Shown: positions 1 to 5,948, counted from the stretch's first letter. The stretch: DNA of 10,274 nucleotides from an uncultured Clostridia bacterium (GCA_944390505.1 CALXQF010000035.1:1-10274), one strand, 5' to 3'. Numbers and translations are program-made. The notes: generated from the sequence alone by a model not told the origin.

Positions 1-580
1 TGTTTCTTTCGCGGTGGTTTAATTTTTGGATAGATGCTCTTAATAAACTTTTGTCTACTTCATCTTCAATTCTTCTTGACGTAACATCTGGGTCTGTTCC
101 TAAAATATCAGAGAGTAGAAGTTCATTTCCATCTCCATCTTGATTTAATGGTTCATCAATAGAGATTTCTCCTTTTATACGATTGCTCCTCCTTAAAAAC
201 ATGAGGATTTCATTTTCAATGCATCTAGAAGCATATGTAGCTAGTTTGATATTTTTATCTGTATTAAATGTATTGATAGCTTTCATAAGCCCAATTGTTC
301 CAATTGATATTAAATCTTCTATTCCGACTCCTGTATTTTCAAACTTTTTTGCAATATAAACTACTAGCCTTAAATTTCTTTCTACTAGAGTTTGCCTTAC
401 ACTTTCATCTCCATTTGCTAACTTTTCTAAAATTTCATTTTCTTCTTCATTTGTCAGTGGCGGAGGCAAAGTTTGACTTCCTCCTATATAATAAATTGGA
501 AGATTTTCTACTTCATTATTTCCAATATATCTTACATATAATGTATTAATACTATCCTTTAAAATTTGTAATAGGTTCAC
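1..580 (-). CDS. sigE: Pro-sigma-E (mother-cell sporulation sigma factor), 3'-truncated by window edge
   Basis: Early mother-cell RNA polymerase sigma factor of sporulation, made as an inactive precursor. The reading frame opens with GTG at 580-578 and runs off position 1 after 193 codons, so region 4.2 (-35 recognition) lies outside the window. The first 30 or so residues form a pro-sequence ending at IYYIGGS, which matches the known SigE processing site, followed by LPPPLT. Sigma region 2 is plain: ERNLRLVVYIAKKFENTG, then EDLISIGTIGLMKAINTF, then KLATYASRCIENEILMFLRR, then DEPLNQDGDGNELLLSDILG. The start has a GGAG Shine-Dalgarno eight bases upstream. It lies inside the end of spoIIGA with a 29-bp overlap, which implies translational coupling of substrate and protease. 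The pro-sequence differs in detail from that of Bacillus, as is usual. Identification is from recalled family sequence and is very secure. Confidence 0.97.
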   Translation of the reverse strand, partial: MNLLQILKDSINTLYVRYIGNNEVENLPIYYIGGSQTLPPPLTNEEENEILEKLANGDESVRQTLVERNLRLVVYIAKKFENTGVGIEDLISIGTIGLMKAINTFNTDKNIKLATYASRCIENEILMFLRRSNRIKGEISIDEPLNQDGDGNELLLSDILGTDPDVTSRRIEDEVDKSLLRASIQKLNHRERN

Positions 581-1484
581 TGCTTTCACTCCTCTCTAAT
601 AACTCAAGTCCAATTAATGCAGAATAAGAATGGTTTTTGCTTAATTGCTCTGAAAAAATCCCTATAATCACATTCTGATTTTTTTCTTGTTCTTCTTCCT
701 TTTGAATGATGACTTCATCTGCTTTTAATCCTAACATGAGCCCATTTTGCTTGCCTATTGAGGAAAATGGAATAATCCTTAATTTTTTTAAATACTCTTT
801 TTCCTCTATTTCTTCTATGAAATTATTTTGATCACCTCCTATCAATTCATCTATATGATTAAGTAAATTTGCTGGTAAAATAGAATATAGTTCTTGCTTT
901 TCTACTACAATAACAGGCATTCCTGTAATTGGTTCTTTTAACAAATTTCCCGTATCTAATATTGCTTTTAATGTAACTTGCTTCTCATTTATTTTAATTG
1001 TGACAATATAAATCATATCTTTTTTCTTCATTTTGGTTTTTACTACTCGAAATGCGATATAGGTAATAATAAAACCTACCACTCCGCCAAGTAATGCTAT
1101 TTTTATTGGATAAGTTCCTACATAAACTCCATTTTGGATCAATACATCTTGTGGTCTAATAAAATATAACAAGGCAAAAGCACATCCCCCAAATGCAAAT
1201 GAGATTAAATAGAAAATAACTAACTGTTTCCCAAGTTGCTTGATTCCTTTTGAATGATATGCCAAATATACCATAATCACTGATAATAATATTTTCATCT
1301 CTAACCTAGAATAAATTGGTAAAATATTCAAATAGGAAACAACTGCATAAACTCCACCTAGTAAGCCAGAAATTACTAACCTCCATTGTTTCATTTTGAT
1401 TTTCATGATATATCCTGTTGCAAATAATATAATGTAATTCATACATAAATTTTCTAGTAACACAACATCTAAATAAATTGTCAT
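552..1484 (-). CDS. spoIIGA: Sporulation sigma-E factor-processing peptidase SpoIIGA
   Basis: Membrane-embedded aspartic protease that removes the pro-sequence of SigE at the sporulation septum, in response to a forespore signal. The 310-residue product has the family layout. About five hydrophobic segments lie within residues 1-147, followed by a basic hinge (KTKMKKKD) and a cytoplasmic protease domain. The putative catalytic motif is ILDTGN with Asp at residue 177, followed by LKEPITGMPVIVVE. The later blocks RIIPFSSIGKQNGLMLGLK (about 236-254) and YSALIGLELL (about 287-296) are typical of the family. The ATG start has GAGGA six bases upstream. The gene is followed, with overlap, by sigE, the gene of its substrate, as in the spoIIG operon. 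It is preceded by its own promoter region and separated from ftsZ by terminators. Length is normal for the family (about 300). Confidence 0.96.
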   Translation of the reverse strand: MTIYLDVVLLENLCMNYIILFATGYIMKIKMKQWRLVISGLLGGVYAVVSYLNILPIYSRLEMKILLSVIMVYLAYHSKGIKQLGKQLVIFYLISFAFGGCAFALLYFIRPQDVLIQNGVYVGTYPIKIALLGGVVGFIITYIAFRVVKTKMKKKDMIYIVTIKINEKQVTLKAILDTGNLLKEPITGMPVIVVEKQELYSILPANLLNHIDELIGGDQNNFIEEIEEKEYLKKLRIIPFSSIGKQNGLMLGLKADEVIIQKEEEQEKNQNVIIGIFSEQLSKNHSYSALIGLELLERSESSEPITNFKG

Positions 1485-1513
1485 GCTTGTTCCTCTTTAT
1501 GATATTTCATTTT

Positions 1514-1534
1514 GCTATGAATGAATTCCATAGC
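1514..1534 (-). other. Hairpin at the predicted 5' end of the spoIIGA leader
   Basis: An inverted repeat, GCTATG at 1514-1519 and CATAGC at 1529-1534, leaves a nine-base loop. If the -10 box at 1541-1546 is used, transcription would start near 1534, so the mRNA would begin with this stem. A 5'-terminal hairpin of this kind often protects mRNA. That role is inference from position only. On the plus strand the same hairpin is followed by six T, but no plus-strand gene needs a terminator here. Confidence 0.4.
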
Positions 1535-1540
1535 TTTTTT

Positions 1541-1573
1541 AGTATACTCTCATTTATTTAAAAAGTATGTCAT
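1541..1573 (-). promoter_or_regulatory. Putative long-spacer spoIIG promoter for spoIIGA-sigE
   Basis: On the minus strand a good -10 hexamer, TATACT (1546-1541), is preceded 21 bases upstream by ATGACA (1573-1568) as the only -35-like hexamer near it. Nothing close to TTGACA lies at 16-18 bases. The Bacillus subtilis spoIIG promoter is known for an over-long spacer (22 bases) and for depending on phosphorylated Spo0A bound by the -35 region. The layout here resembles that, which is inference from spacing and gene identity. A perfect TTGACA sits 14 bases further upstream (1587-1582). Confidence 0.45.
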
Positions 1574-1587
1574 TTTATGAATGTCAA
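1567..1587. promoter_or_regulatory. Two direct ATGTCA repeats, candidate degenerate Spo0A sites
   Basis: On the plus strand ATGTCA occurs at 1567-1572 and again at 1581-1586, a 14-base period. The second reads TGTCAAA, one base from the core 0A-box TGTCGAA; the first (TGTCATT) is a poorer match. They overlap and flank the -35-like element of the spoIIGA promoter, where Spo0A binds in Bacillus spoIIG. The region is AT-rich and the matches are imperfect, so this remains a suggestion. Confidence 0.3.
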
Positions 1588-1634
1588 AAAAAGAAATTAT
1601 CCCCTTTTTTTGAGCAAAAACGCATTTACGCAAG

Positions 1635-1668
1635 AAAAAAGTACAAGAATTTTAAATTTTTCTTGTAC
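1635..1668 (-). terminator. Second hairpin terminator between ftsZ and spoIIGA
   Basis: Perfect 9-bp arms GTACAAGAA (1641-1649) and TTCTTGTAC (1660-1668) enclose a ten-base loop. Read on the minus strand they are followed at once by six T (1640-1635). The stem is AT-rich but long. It lies just downstream of a stronger terminator and would catch read-through from ftsAZ before the spoIIGA promoter. Confidence 0.6.
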
Positions 1669-1694
1669 TATATTTTTATAGATATAATTTCTAG

Positions 1695-1724
1695 ATAAAA
1701 ATAAAACCCCACATAAAAGTGGGG
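1695..1724 (-). terminator. ftsZ: Rho-independent terminator of the ftsA-ftsZ transcript
   Basis: The stem CCCCAC (1707-1712) / GTGGGG (1719-1724) has a six-base loop. On the minus strand it is followed by TTTTATTTTTAT. It is the first GC-rich hairpin with a U-tract after ftsZ and lies about 220 bases past its stop, so the repeat element at 1734-1906 would be part of the ftsZ 3' untranslated region. Confidence 0.8.
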
Positions 1725-1733
1725 ATTTATTTA

Positions 1734-1906
1734 TTCAAACTATATATTACAAAAGCGTAGACCGCGTAAGCGATCAAACGAAGTGGCTTTGCCACGTAGT
1801 GCGAATTGGAGCAATTTTCCTATTAATATGTGCAGAAAATCTTAGATTTTCTTGCACAATTGAAAATTGCGACACCAAGGTCAAGCGTTGTAATATATAG
1901 TTTGAA
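1734..1906 (+). repeat. Palindromic MITE-like element, copy A
   Basis: This is a 173-bp element with perfect 19-bp terminal inverted repeats: TTCAAACTATATATTACAA at 1734-1752 and its complement at 1888-1906. Three internal hairpins are visible. One is CGC-GTAA-GCG (1763-1772). One is GTGGC-TTT-GCCAC (1783-1795). The third is a long arm with GCAATTTTC (1811-1819) pairing GAAAATTGC (1862-1870), around TGTGCA-GAAAATC / GATTTTC-T-TGCACA (1829-1858). It encodes no credible protein. The reverse complement of 4660-4837 matches it at about 90% in a hand alignment. No clear target-site duplication was found. The family is unknown to me; strand is assigned arbitrarily to this copy. Confidence 0.9.
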
Positions 1907-1944
1907 TATATTTTATTATTAAAACCATTATTTAGTAGCTTTTC

Positions 1945-3069
1945 TTATTTCACACCTTTACTTTTTCTTAAAAAAGTAGGGATTTCTAGATTATCAGAAG
2001 AGCCTGTGTTATCTGCTACACTTGGAATAGAGTTTAACTTTTTATCCCATGCTTTATCAATAATGTCTCCTACTGCAATATTGCCAGATAATGGACCATC
2101 TTCTTTTTCGAATCCTGTTGCAATAACAGTAATAACAATATCTTCATCTAGGCTTTCATCAATTACTGCACCAAAGATAATATTTGCTTCTGGGTCAACA
2201 CTTCTTTGTACTAGTTCTGCTGCTGTATTTACTTCATGTAATCCTAAGTTAGAACCACCTGTGATGTTAATAATAACACCTCTTGCTCCTTCAATAGAAG
2301 TTTCTAATAATGGACTTTGAATTGCTTGTTTTGCTGCATCTTCTGCTCTGTTTTCTCCAGATGCTCTACCAATACCCATATGTGCCATACCAGTATTTAG
2401 CATAATTGTTTTTACATCTGCAAAGTCTAAGTTAACTAAACCTGGAATTGCAATTAAATCTGATATACCTTGTACACCTTGTCTTAATACATCATCTGCC
2501 ATTTTGAAAGCTTCTACAATAGAAGTTTTTCTATCAATAATTTGTAGTAATTTGTCGTTTGGAATGACAACTAATGTATCTACTTTACCTTTCATGCTTT
2601 CAATTCCGCGTTCTGCTTGTGATAATCTTTTCTTTCCTTCAAATGTGAATGGTTTTGTAACAACACCGATAGTTAAGATTCCCATTTCTTTTGCTGCAGC
2701 TGCTACAATTGGTGCTGCACCTGTTCCTGTTCCTCCACCCATTCCAGCTGTTACGAATACCATATCAGCTCCGCGAAGTGCTTCTGCTATTTCTGTTTTA
2801 CTTTCTTCTGCTGCTTGTGCTCCGATATCTGGGTTAGCACCTGCTCCTAAGCCTCTTGTAATTTTTTCTCCGATTTGAATTTTAGAAGCTGCTTTTGAAA
2901 GTAATAAGGCTTGTCTATCTGTATTAACTGCAATAAATTCTACATTTTTAATTCCTGACTCTACCATTCTGTTAACTGCGTTATTACCAGCTCCACCTAC
3001 ACCAATTACTTTGATGGTCGCTGTTCCATCTAACATTGTGTTTTCTTCCATACTATTATCCATTATCAT
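1945..3069 (-). CDS. ftsZ: Cell division protein FtsZ
   Basis: Tubulin-like GTPase that polymerises into the cytoplasmic Z-ring and recruits the divisome. With ATG at 3069 the product has 374 residues. Landmarks are the N-terminal nucleotide loop GVGGAGNNAVNRM (23-35), the tubulin signature GMGGGTGTG (109-117), IPNDKLL (169-175) and the catalytic T7 loop NLDFADV (213-219). A short linker is followed by the C-terminal peptide EIPTFLRK (362-369), which binds FtsA and similar partners. This start is chosen because GGGAGGAG lies eight bases upstream of it; an in-frame TTG at 3087 falls just before and within that Shine-Dalgarno and is unlikely. The gene follows ftsA by 66 bases with no terminator between, so they are probably co-transcribed. 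All key residues are present and length is normal. Confidence 0.98.
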   Translation of the reverse strand: MIMDNSMEENTMLDGTATIKVIGVGGAGNNAVNRMVESGIKNVEFIAVNTDRQALLLSKAASKIQIGEKITRGLGAGANPDIGAQAAEESKTEIAEALRGADMVFVTAGMGGGTGTGAAPIVAAAAKEMGILTIGVVTKPFTFEGKKRLSQAERGIESMKGKVDTLVVIPNDKLLQIIDRKTSIVEAFKMADDVLRQGVQGISDLIAIPGLVNLDFADVKTIMLNTGMAHMGIGRASGENRAEDAAKQAIQSPLLETSIEGARGVIINITGGSNLGLHEVNTAAELVQRSVDPEANIIFGAVIDESLDEDIVITVIATGFEKEDGPLSGNIAVGDIIDKAWDKKLNSIPSVADNTGSSDNLEIPTFLRKSKGVK

Positions 3070-3135
3070 AAAGTTAACTCCTCCCAATTCTTTTTTATGG
3101 TATTTTCCTTACCTATATTTATTTAAAATTAAAAT

Positions 3136-4365
3136 CTACGAATAAAAAAACTCTTTAATTCTTTCTAGTATTGTTTTAAAGAAATTTTCATTAGAGTCTG
3201 TGTCTATACTGCTTCCCACTGTTTTTGCAAATGGTCTAGAAGCAATATATCTAACTAATGCATATGCTGTTCTATATTCTGGTCTCACAATACTAATCAA
3301 TCTTCCTGTTGCAATTTTCACTGGAATATTTAAAATAATTTTTCCTGCTACATCACTTTTATTGATATTAGTAATTCCTTGTCCTGTTAATACTACATTA
3401 TTAATTCTGGATTTAATGCCTTGCATTGTGATATCTTTATTAATTAAAGTGAAAATTTCTTCTATTCTAGCTTCCATAATTTCAATTAATTGTGAACTAC
3501 GAATGATTTTTTTGCCATTTTCATCTTTGCAAGTAGTTAATAAAATTTCATTATCATTATCAATAAAAGATTTTAGAGCTAGACCATATTGTCTTTTTAA
3601 TTTATCAGCTTCTTCTTCTGATATATTTAATACATAGGCAATATCACTTGTAATATTGTTTCCCCCTAAAGGAATTGTATTAGTATATACAAAATTAGAA
3701 CCTTCAAAAACTCCTATGTCTGTATTTCCTGCTCCTACATCTAGTAGCATGATATTATCATTTAATTCATTTGTATCTAGTACTAAAGTTCTTTCTGCTA
3801 ATGTGATTGGAACTAATCCATCAATATCTAAATCTGCTTTTCTAAAAATAGATGCAAGTTGTCTCATATATTCTTTGTCTGCTAAAATCACTTGTGCTTT
3901 TAATGTAAAACTACCACTTAAGTTTCCAATAGGATCAGATACCACTTTTCCATTTTCTAAAATAAATTGATTTTCTACAATATCAATAATTTGTTTTCCT
4001 TCTGGAACATCAATATCTTTCACTTGCATAATACTAGAAGCAACGTCTTTTGTAGAAATTCCTGCATATTTATCTTTTGCTTCTTTTGTAATACTATTTT
4101 GTACAATAGTAACATACTTGCCTGGTATTGTTACATATGCAGAATTAATTTTTAGGTTAGCCTCTGACTCTGCTTCTTCTAATAAATGGCTTATTGAATT
4201 TGCAATTTCATTTTCATCTACAATCTTACCTTTTTGAATTCCATTACATGAGTGATTAGCAGTACATATAACTTCAATTTGATTAAAGTTGTTAACCTCT
4301 CCAATTACTAAACTAACTTTTGAGGTTCCAATGTCGATTCCTACAATTATATCTCCTATTGCCAA
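3136..4365 (-). CDS. ftsA: Cell division protein FtsA
   Basis: Actin-like ATPase that tethers FtsZ filaments to the membrane and links the ring to later division proteins. The 409-residue product shows the actin-fold phosphate-1 motif GIDIGTSK (9-16), the region of the SHS2/1C subdomain (about 80-165), phosphate-2 LLDVGAGNTDIG (207-218) and the adenosine motif VVLTGQGI (324-331). The C-terminal amphipathic helix ENFFKTILERIKEFFYS (393-409) fits the membrane-targeting sequence. The start is TTG at 4365-4363, supported by GGAGG eight bases upstream; no in-frame ATG lies near. A long leader, a SigA-type promoter and a WalR-like array precede it, and ftsZ follows. Length is slightly short of the usual 420-440 but no domain is missing. 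Confidence 0.96.
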   Translation of the reverse strand: MAIGDIIVGIDIGTSKVSLVIGEVNNFNQIEVICTANHSCNGIQKGKIVDENEIANSISHLLEEAESEANLKINSAYVTIPGKYVTIVQNSITKEAKDKYAGISTKDVASSIMQVKDIDVPEGKQIIDIVENQFILENGKVVSDPIGNLSGSFTLKAQVILADKEYMRQLASIFRKADLDIDGLVPITLAERTLVLDTNELNDNIMLLDVGAGNTDIGVFEGSNFVYTNTIPLGGNNITSDIAYVLNISEEEADKLKRQYGLALKSFIDNDNEILLTTCKDENGKKIIRSSQLIEIMEARIEEIFTLINKDITMQGIKSRINNVVLTGQGITNINKSDVAGKIILNIPVKIATGRLISIVRPEYRTAYALVRYIASRPFAKTVGSSIDTDSNENFFKTILERIKEFFYS

Positions 4366-4514
4366 AGCTCATTCCTCCATTTTTGCTCTTCTTTTTAAAT
4401 TGCTTTTCATCTGTTTCTTGGCTAGCAAAAACGCCTAGAGAGCGTACATTTTAGCTTTTCTTTCGTGCCATAAAATTGGCATTTTACTAAAATAAAAATA
4501 ACTAGCTAATCGTT
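4366..4514 (-). other. Long, partly structured ftsA 5' leader
   Basis: From the predicted start site (about 4514) to the TTG of ftsA there are about 149 untranslated bases. They hold the hairpin TGCCA-TAAAAT-TGGCA (4466-4481) and an overlapping palindrome ATTTTA-C-TAAAAT (4481-4493). TAAAAT at 4471-4476 could also pair with ATTTTA at 4481-4486, so alternative folds exist. No known riboswitch was recognised. Function is unknown and may be nil. Confidence 0.4.
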
Positions 4515-4520
4515 GGGTTA

Positions 4521-4549
4521 AGAATATTACATTTTGAAAAAAAAGTCAA
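4521..4549 (-). promoter_or_regulatory. SigA-type promoter of ftsA-ftsZ
   Basis: On the minus strand TTGACT (4549-4544) is followed by a 17-base spacer and TATTCT (4526-4521). That is five of six at -35, optimal spacing and four of six at -10. It points at ftsA and lies between the element at 4660-4837 and the gene, giving ftsAZ expression independent of the upstream ftsQ-sbp unit. Predicted start is about 4514. Confidence 0.65.
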
Positions 4550-4555
4550 TAGGTT

Positions 4556-4583
4556 TGTAATAATTTTGTAATATTTTCGTAAC
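4556..4583 (+). promoter_or_regulatory. WalR (YycF)-like box, three hexamers, upstream of the ftsA promoter
   Basis: On the plus strand the sequence reads TGTAAT (4556-4561), five bases, TGTAAT (4567-4572), five bases, CGTAAC (4578-4583). The WalR consensus is two TGTWAH hexamers separated by five bases. The first two match exactly and the third misses one base. The 11-bp period puts all three on one DNA face. The array ends six bases upstream of the -35 hexamer of the ftsA promoter, a fitting place for an activator. WalRK (YycFG) has been reported to affect ftsAZ expression in Bacillus subtilis. Regulation in this organism is inference. Confidence 0.55.
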
Positions 4584-4659
4584 AATTTTGACATACTGTT
4601 TTTTTAGGTTGCAAATTGTCATTTTTTGTTCCTACATAAGATTCTATATGACTAATTTG

Positions 4660-4837
4660 TTCAAACTAAATATATTGCAACGTTTGACCTTGGCGAAAGC
4701 AATTTTCAATTGTACAAGAAAATCTACGATTTTCTGCACATATTAGTAGGAAAATTGCTCCAATTCGCACTTCGTGGCAAAGCCACTCCGTTTGGTCGCT
4801 TACGCGGTCTACACTTTTGCAATATATTTAGTTTGAA
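4660..4837 (-). repeat. Palindromic MITE-like element, copy B (inverted relative to copy A)
   Basis: This is a 178-bp element ending in perfect 21-bp terminal inverted repeats (4660-4680 and 4817-4837), extendable by one pair (G4659, C4838). The termini begin TTCAAACTAAATATATTGCA. Its reverse complement aligns with 1734-1906 with about 13 mismatches and 5 gap positions by hand. The GNRA-like CGC-GTAA-GCG hairpin, the GTGGC-TTT-GCCAC hairpin and the GCAATTTTC/GAAAATTGC arm are all kept. It starts 11 bases after the sbp stop codon and no other terminator was seen there, so it may supply the 3' end of the upstream transcript. There is no transposase and no clear target duplication. Confidence 0.9.
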
Positions 4838-4848
4838 CTATACATTAT

Positions 4849-5235
4849 TTATGAACCTTTTATATCCCCTGCATTTTCCTTCTTTTTGTCAATATGATTA
4901 TCCCATTTTTCTAAATAATGACGTCTAATGATAGCTAAATTATTGAACATTCTACCTACAAATACTACAATGGCAGCTAGGTAAATATCCACATTTAGTT
5001 TTTGTCCTAAATAGGTAAGTAAAATAGATAATATTGCATTTCCAAAAAAGCCTGTGACAAAAATTTTTAAATCAAAATTCTTTTTTAAAGTAGAAGCAAG
5101 TCCTCCAAAAACAGAGTCTAAGGCAGCAATGATAGCAATGGCTAAATAGCCAGAATAAGTATATGGAACCATAGGTGCATAAATTCCAATTACTGCTCCT
5201 AAAATACATCCAATGACAATTGCAATTAGTATCAT
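4849..5235 (-). CDS. sbp: Small basic membrane protein Sbp (DUF1290 family)
   Basis: This 128-residue integral membrane protein belongs to the DUF1290 family, called Sbp in Bacillus subtilis, where the gene also lies between the DUF881 genes and ftsA. Its biochemical role is not established. About four hydrophobic segments are visible (roughly 1-20, 27-48, 56-76 and 83-100). Family-like blocks include the SGYLAIAIIAALDSVFGG loop and FVGRMFNNLAIIRR, followed by a charged tail. The ATG is two bases past the stop of the preceding gene, with GAGGA upstream inside that gene, so translation is probably coupled. The stop codon is followed 11 bases later by repeat copy B. Identification rests on both sequence pattern and position. 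Confidence 0.9.
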   Translation of the reverse strand: MILIAIVIGCILGAVIGIYAPMVPYTYSGYLAIAIIAALDSVFGGLASTLKKNFDLKIFVTGFFGNAILSILLTYLGQKLNVDIYLAAIVVFVGRMFNNLAIIRRHYLEKWDNHIDKKKENAGDIKGS

Positions 5236-5237
5236 AA

Positions 5238-5948
5238 TTATTCCTCACTTTCCTTCATATAGTTAATTTCTAAATTTCCACTATATTTTAAAATTTCAAT
5301 ATTTTTTCCAGTTTCAATTTCAATTTCCATTCCACTTGCTGTGTATCTATCAATGTATCCGCTATCTTTTAAGCTAAGTGTACTAGATAGATAAGTTTGG
5401 TTTCCAATTGCTTTTACTACATAAGGAGATGACACTCTTTGTTCTCCTACAATAATTAAGTCATCTAATGGTTGTGTAATAGAGGTGGAGCTAAGAACTC
5501 TAGCATCATTTATCGAAATTGCCTCTGCTCCTGCATAACGTAATTCATTCACTAGTTCTAAAAGAGCATAATAATCTTCCATATAATAATTTTCTGTATT
5601 TAATGTGATAACTATTCCTTCTCCATATACGTCTGTTTTTCCCAATCTCATATTTGCATTCGCTAAGTCTTGATCAATTAAATCAGATGCTTCTTCATTT
5701 TTTTCGATGGTATCTTGGTACTCTTGAATAGATTTTCTATTTTCTTCTAATAATTGTGCTGTTTCTTCATATTGTGTTTTCCATTTTGAAATTTCCGTCC
5801 TTAATTCTGTTTCCCTCATATTTTCAATTGCAGTAATATCGGTTTCCTCTATTGTTTTAAATTGCATAAACATAACAGCAAATAAAACAATACATACTAC
5901 TCCAATAATAACTGTCATAATAATGTTATTCTTTTTCTCTTTTTTCAA
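5238..5948 (-). CDS. DUF881 family membrane-anchored protein (second copy, YlxX position)
   Basis: The predicted protein of about 236 residues has one N-terminal membrane segment (NNIIMTVIIGVVCIVLFAVM), an extracellular coiled-coil-like stretch rich in E, Q and K, and a DUF881 domain. The domain has the marks YAGAEAISINDARVLSSTSI and RVSSPYVVKAIGN. The function of DUF881 proteins is unknown; two usually sit between divIB and sbp in Bacillota, and these are ylxW and ylxX in Bacillus subtilis. The start is uncertain. TTG at 5948-5946 has GAGGTGG eight bases upstream and is preferred. An in-frame GTG at 5960, two bases after the stop of the preceding gene, would add four residues but has no good Shine-Dalgarno. 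It is a paralogue of the neighbouring gene at 5963-6691. Confidence 0.88.
   Translation of the reverse strand: MKKEKKNNIIMTVIIGVVCIVLFAVMFMQFKTIEETDITAIENMRETELRTEISKWKTQYEETAQLLEENRKSIQEYQDTIEKNEEASDLIDQDLANANMRLGKTDVYGEGIVITLNTENYYMEDYYALLELVNELRYAGAEAISINDARVLSSTSITQPLDDLIIVGEQRVSSPYVVKAIGNQTYLSSTLSLKDSGYIDRYTASGMEIEIETGKNIEILKYSGNLEINYMKESEE

Noticed and set aside
295..549. 84-codon plus-strand frame
   Set aside because: It is antisense to a clearly coding sigE and has a low-complexity F/L/H composition.
1730..1910. Possible TA target-site duplication around element A
   Set aside because: A dinucleotide in AT-rich DNA is not evidence, and copy B is not flanked by TA on both sides.
2006..4155. 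Several plus-strand frames of 62-145 codons opposite ftsZ and ftsA
   Set aside because: All are mirror frames of strongly conserved genes, with implausible compositions.
1601..4440. Shared 11-mer GCGTTTTTGCT (minus strand) upstream of both spoIIGA and ftsA
   Set aside because: Repeated 11-mers are expected by chance in a 10-kb window, and the flanks do not match.
4435..4482. 15-codon frame in the ftsA leader (possible leader peptide)
   Set aside because: No Shine-Dalgarno precedes it, it has no run of regulatory codons, and it starts inside a hairpin.
4588..4593. TTGACA on the plus strand between element B and ftsA
   Set aside because: No -10 hexamer lies at 16-18 bases and there is no plus-strand gene to serve.
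4710..4928. 72-codon plus-strand open frame running through repeat copy B into sbp antisense
   Set aside because: Half of it is the palindromic element and the rest is antisense to sbp. It resembles no protein and has no Shine-Dalgarno of note; it is a by-product of the repeat.
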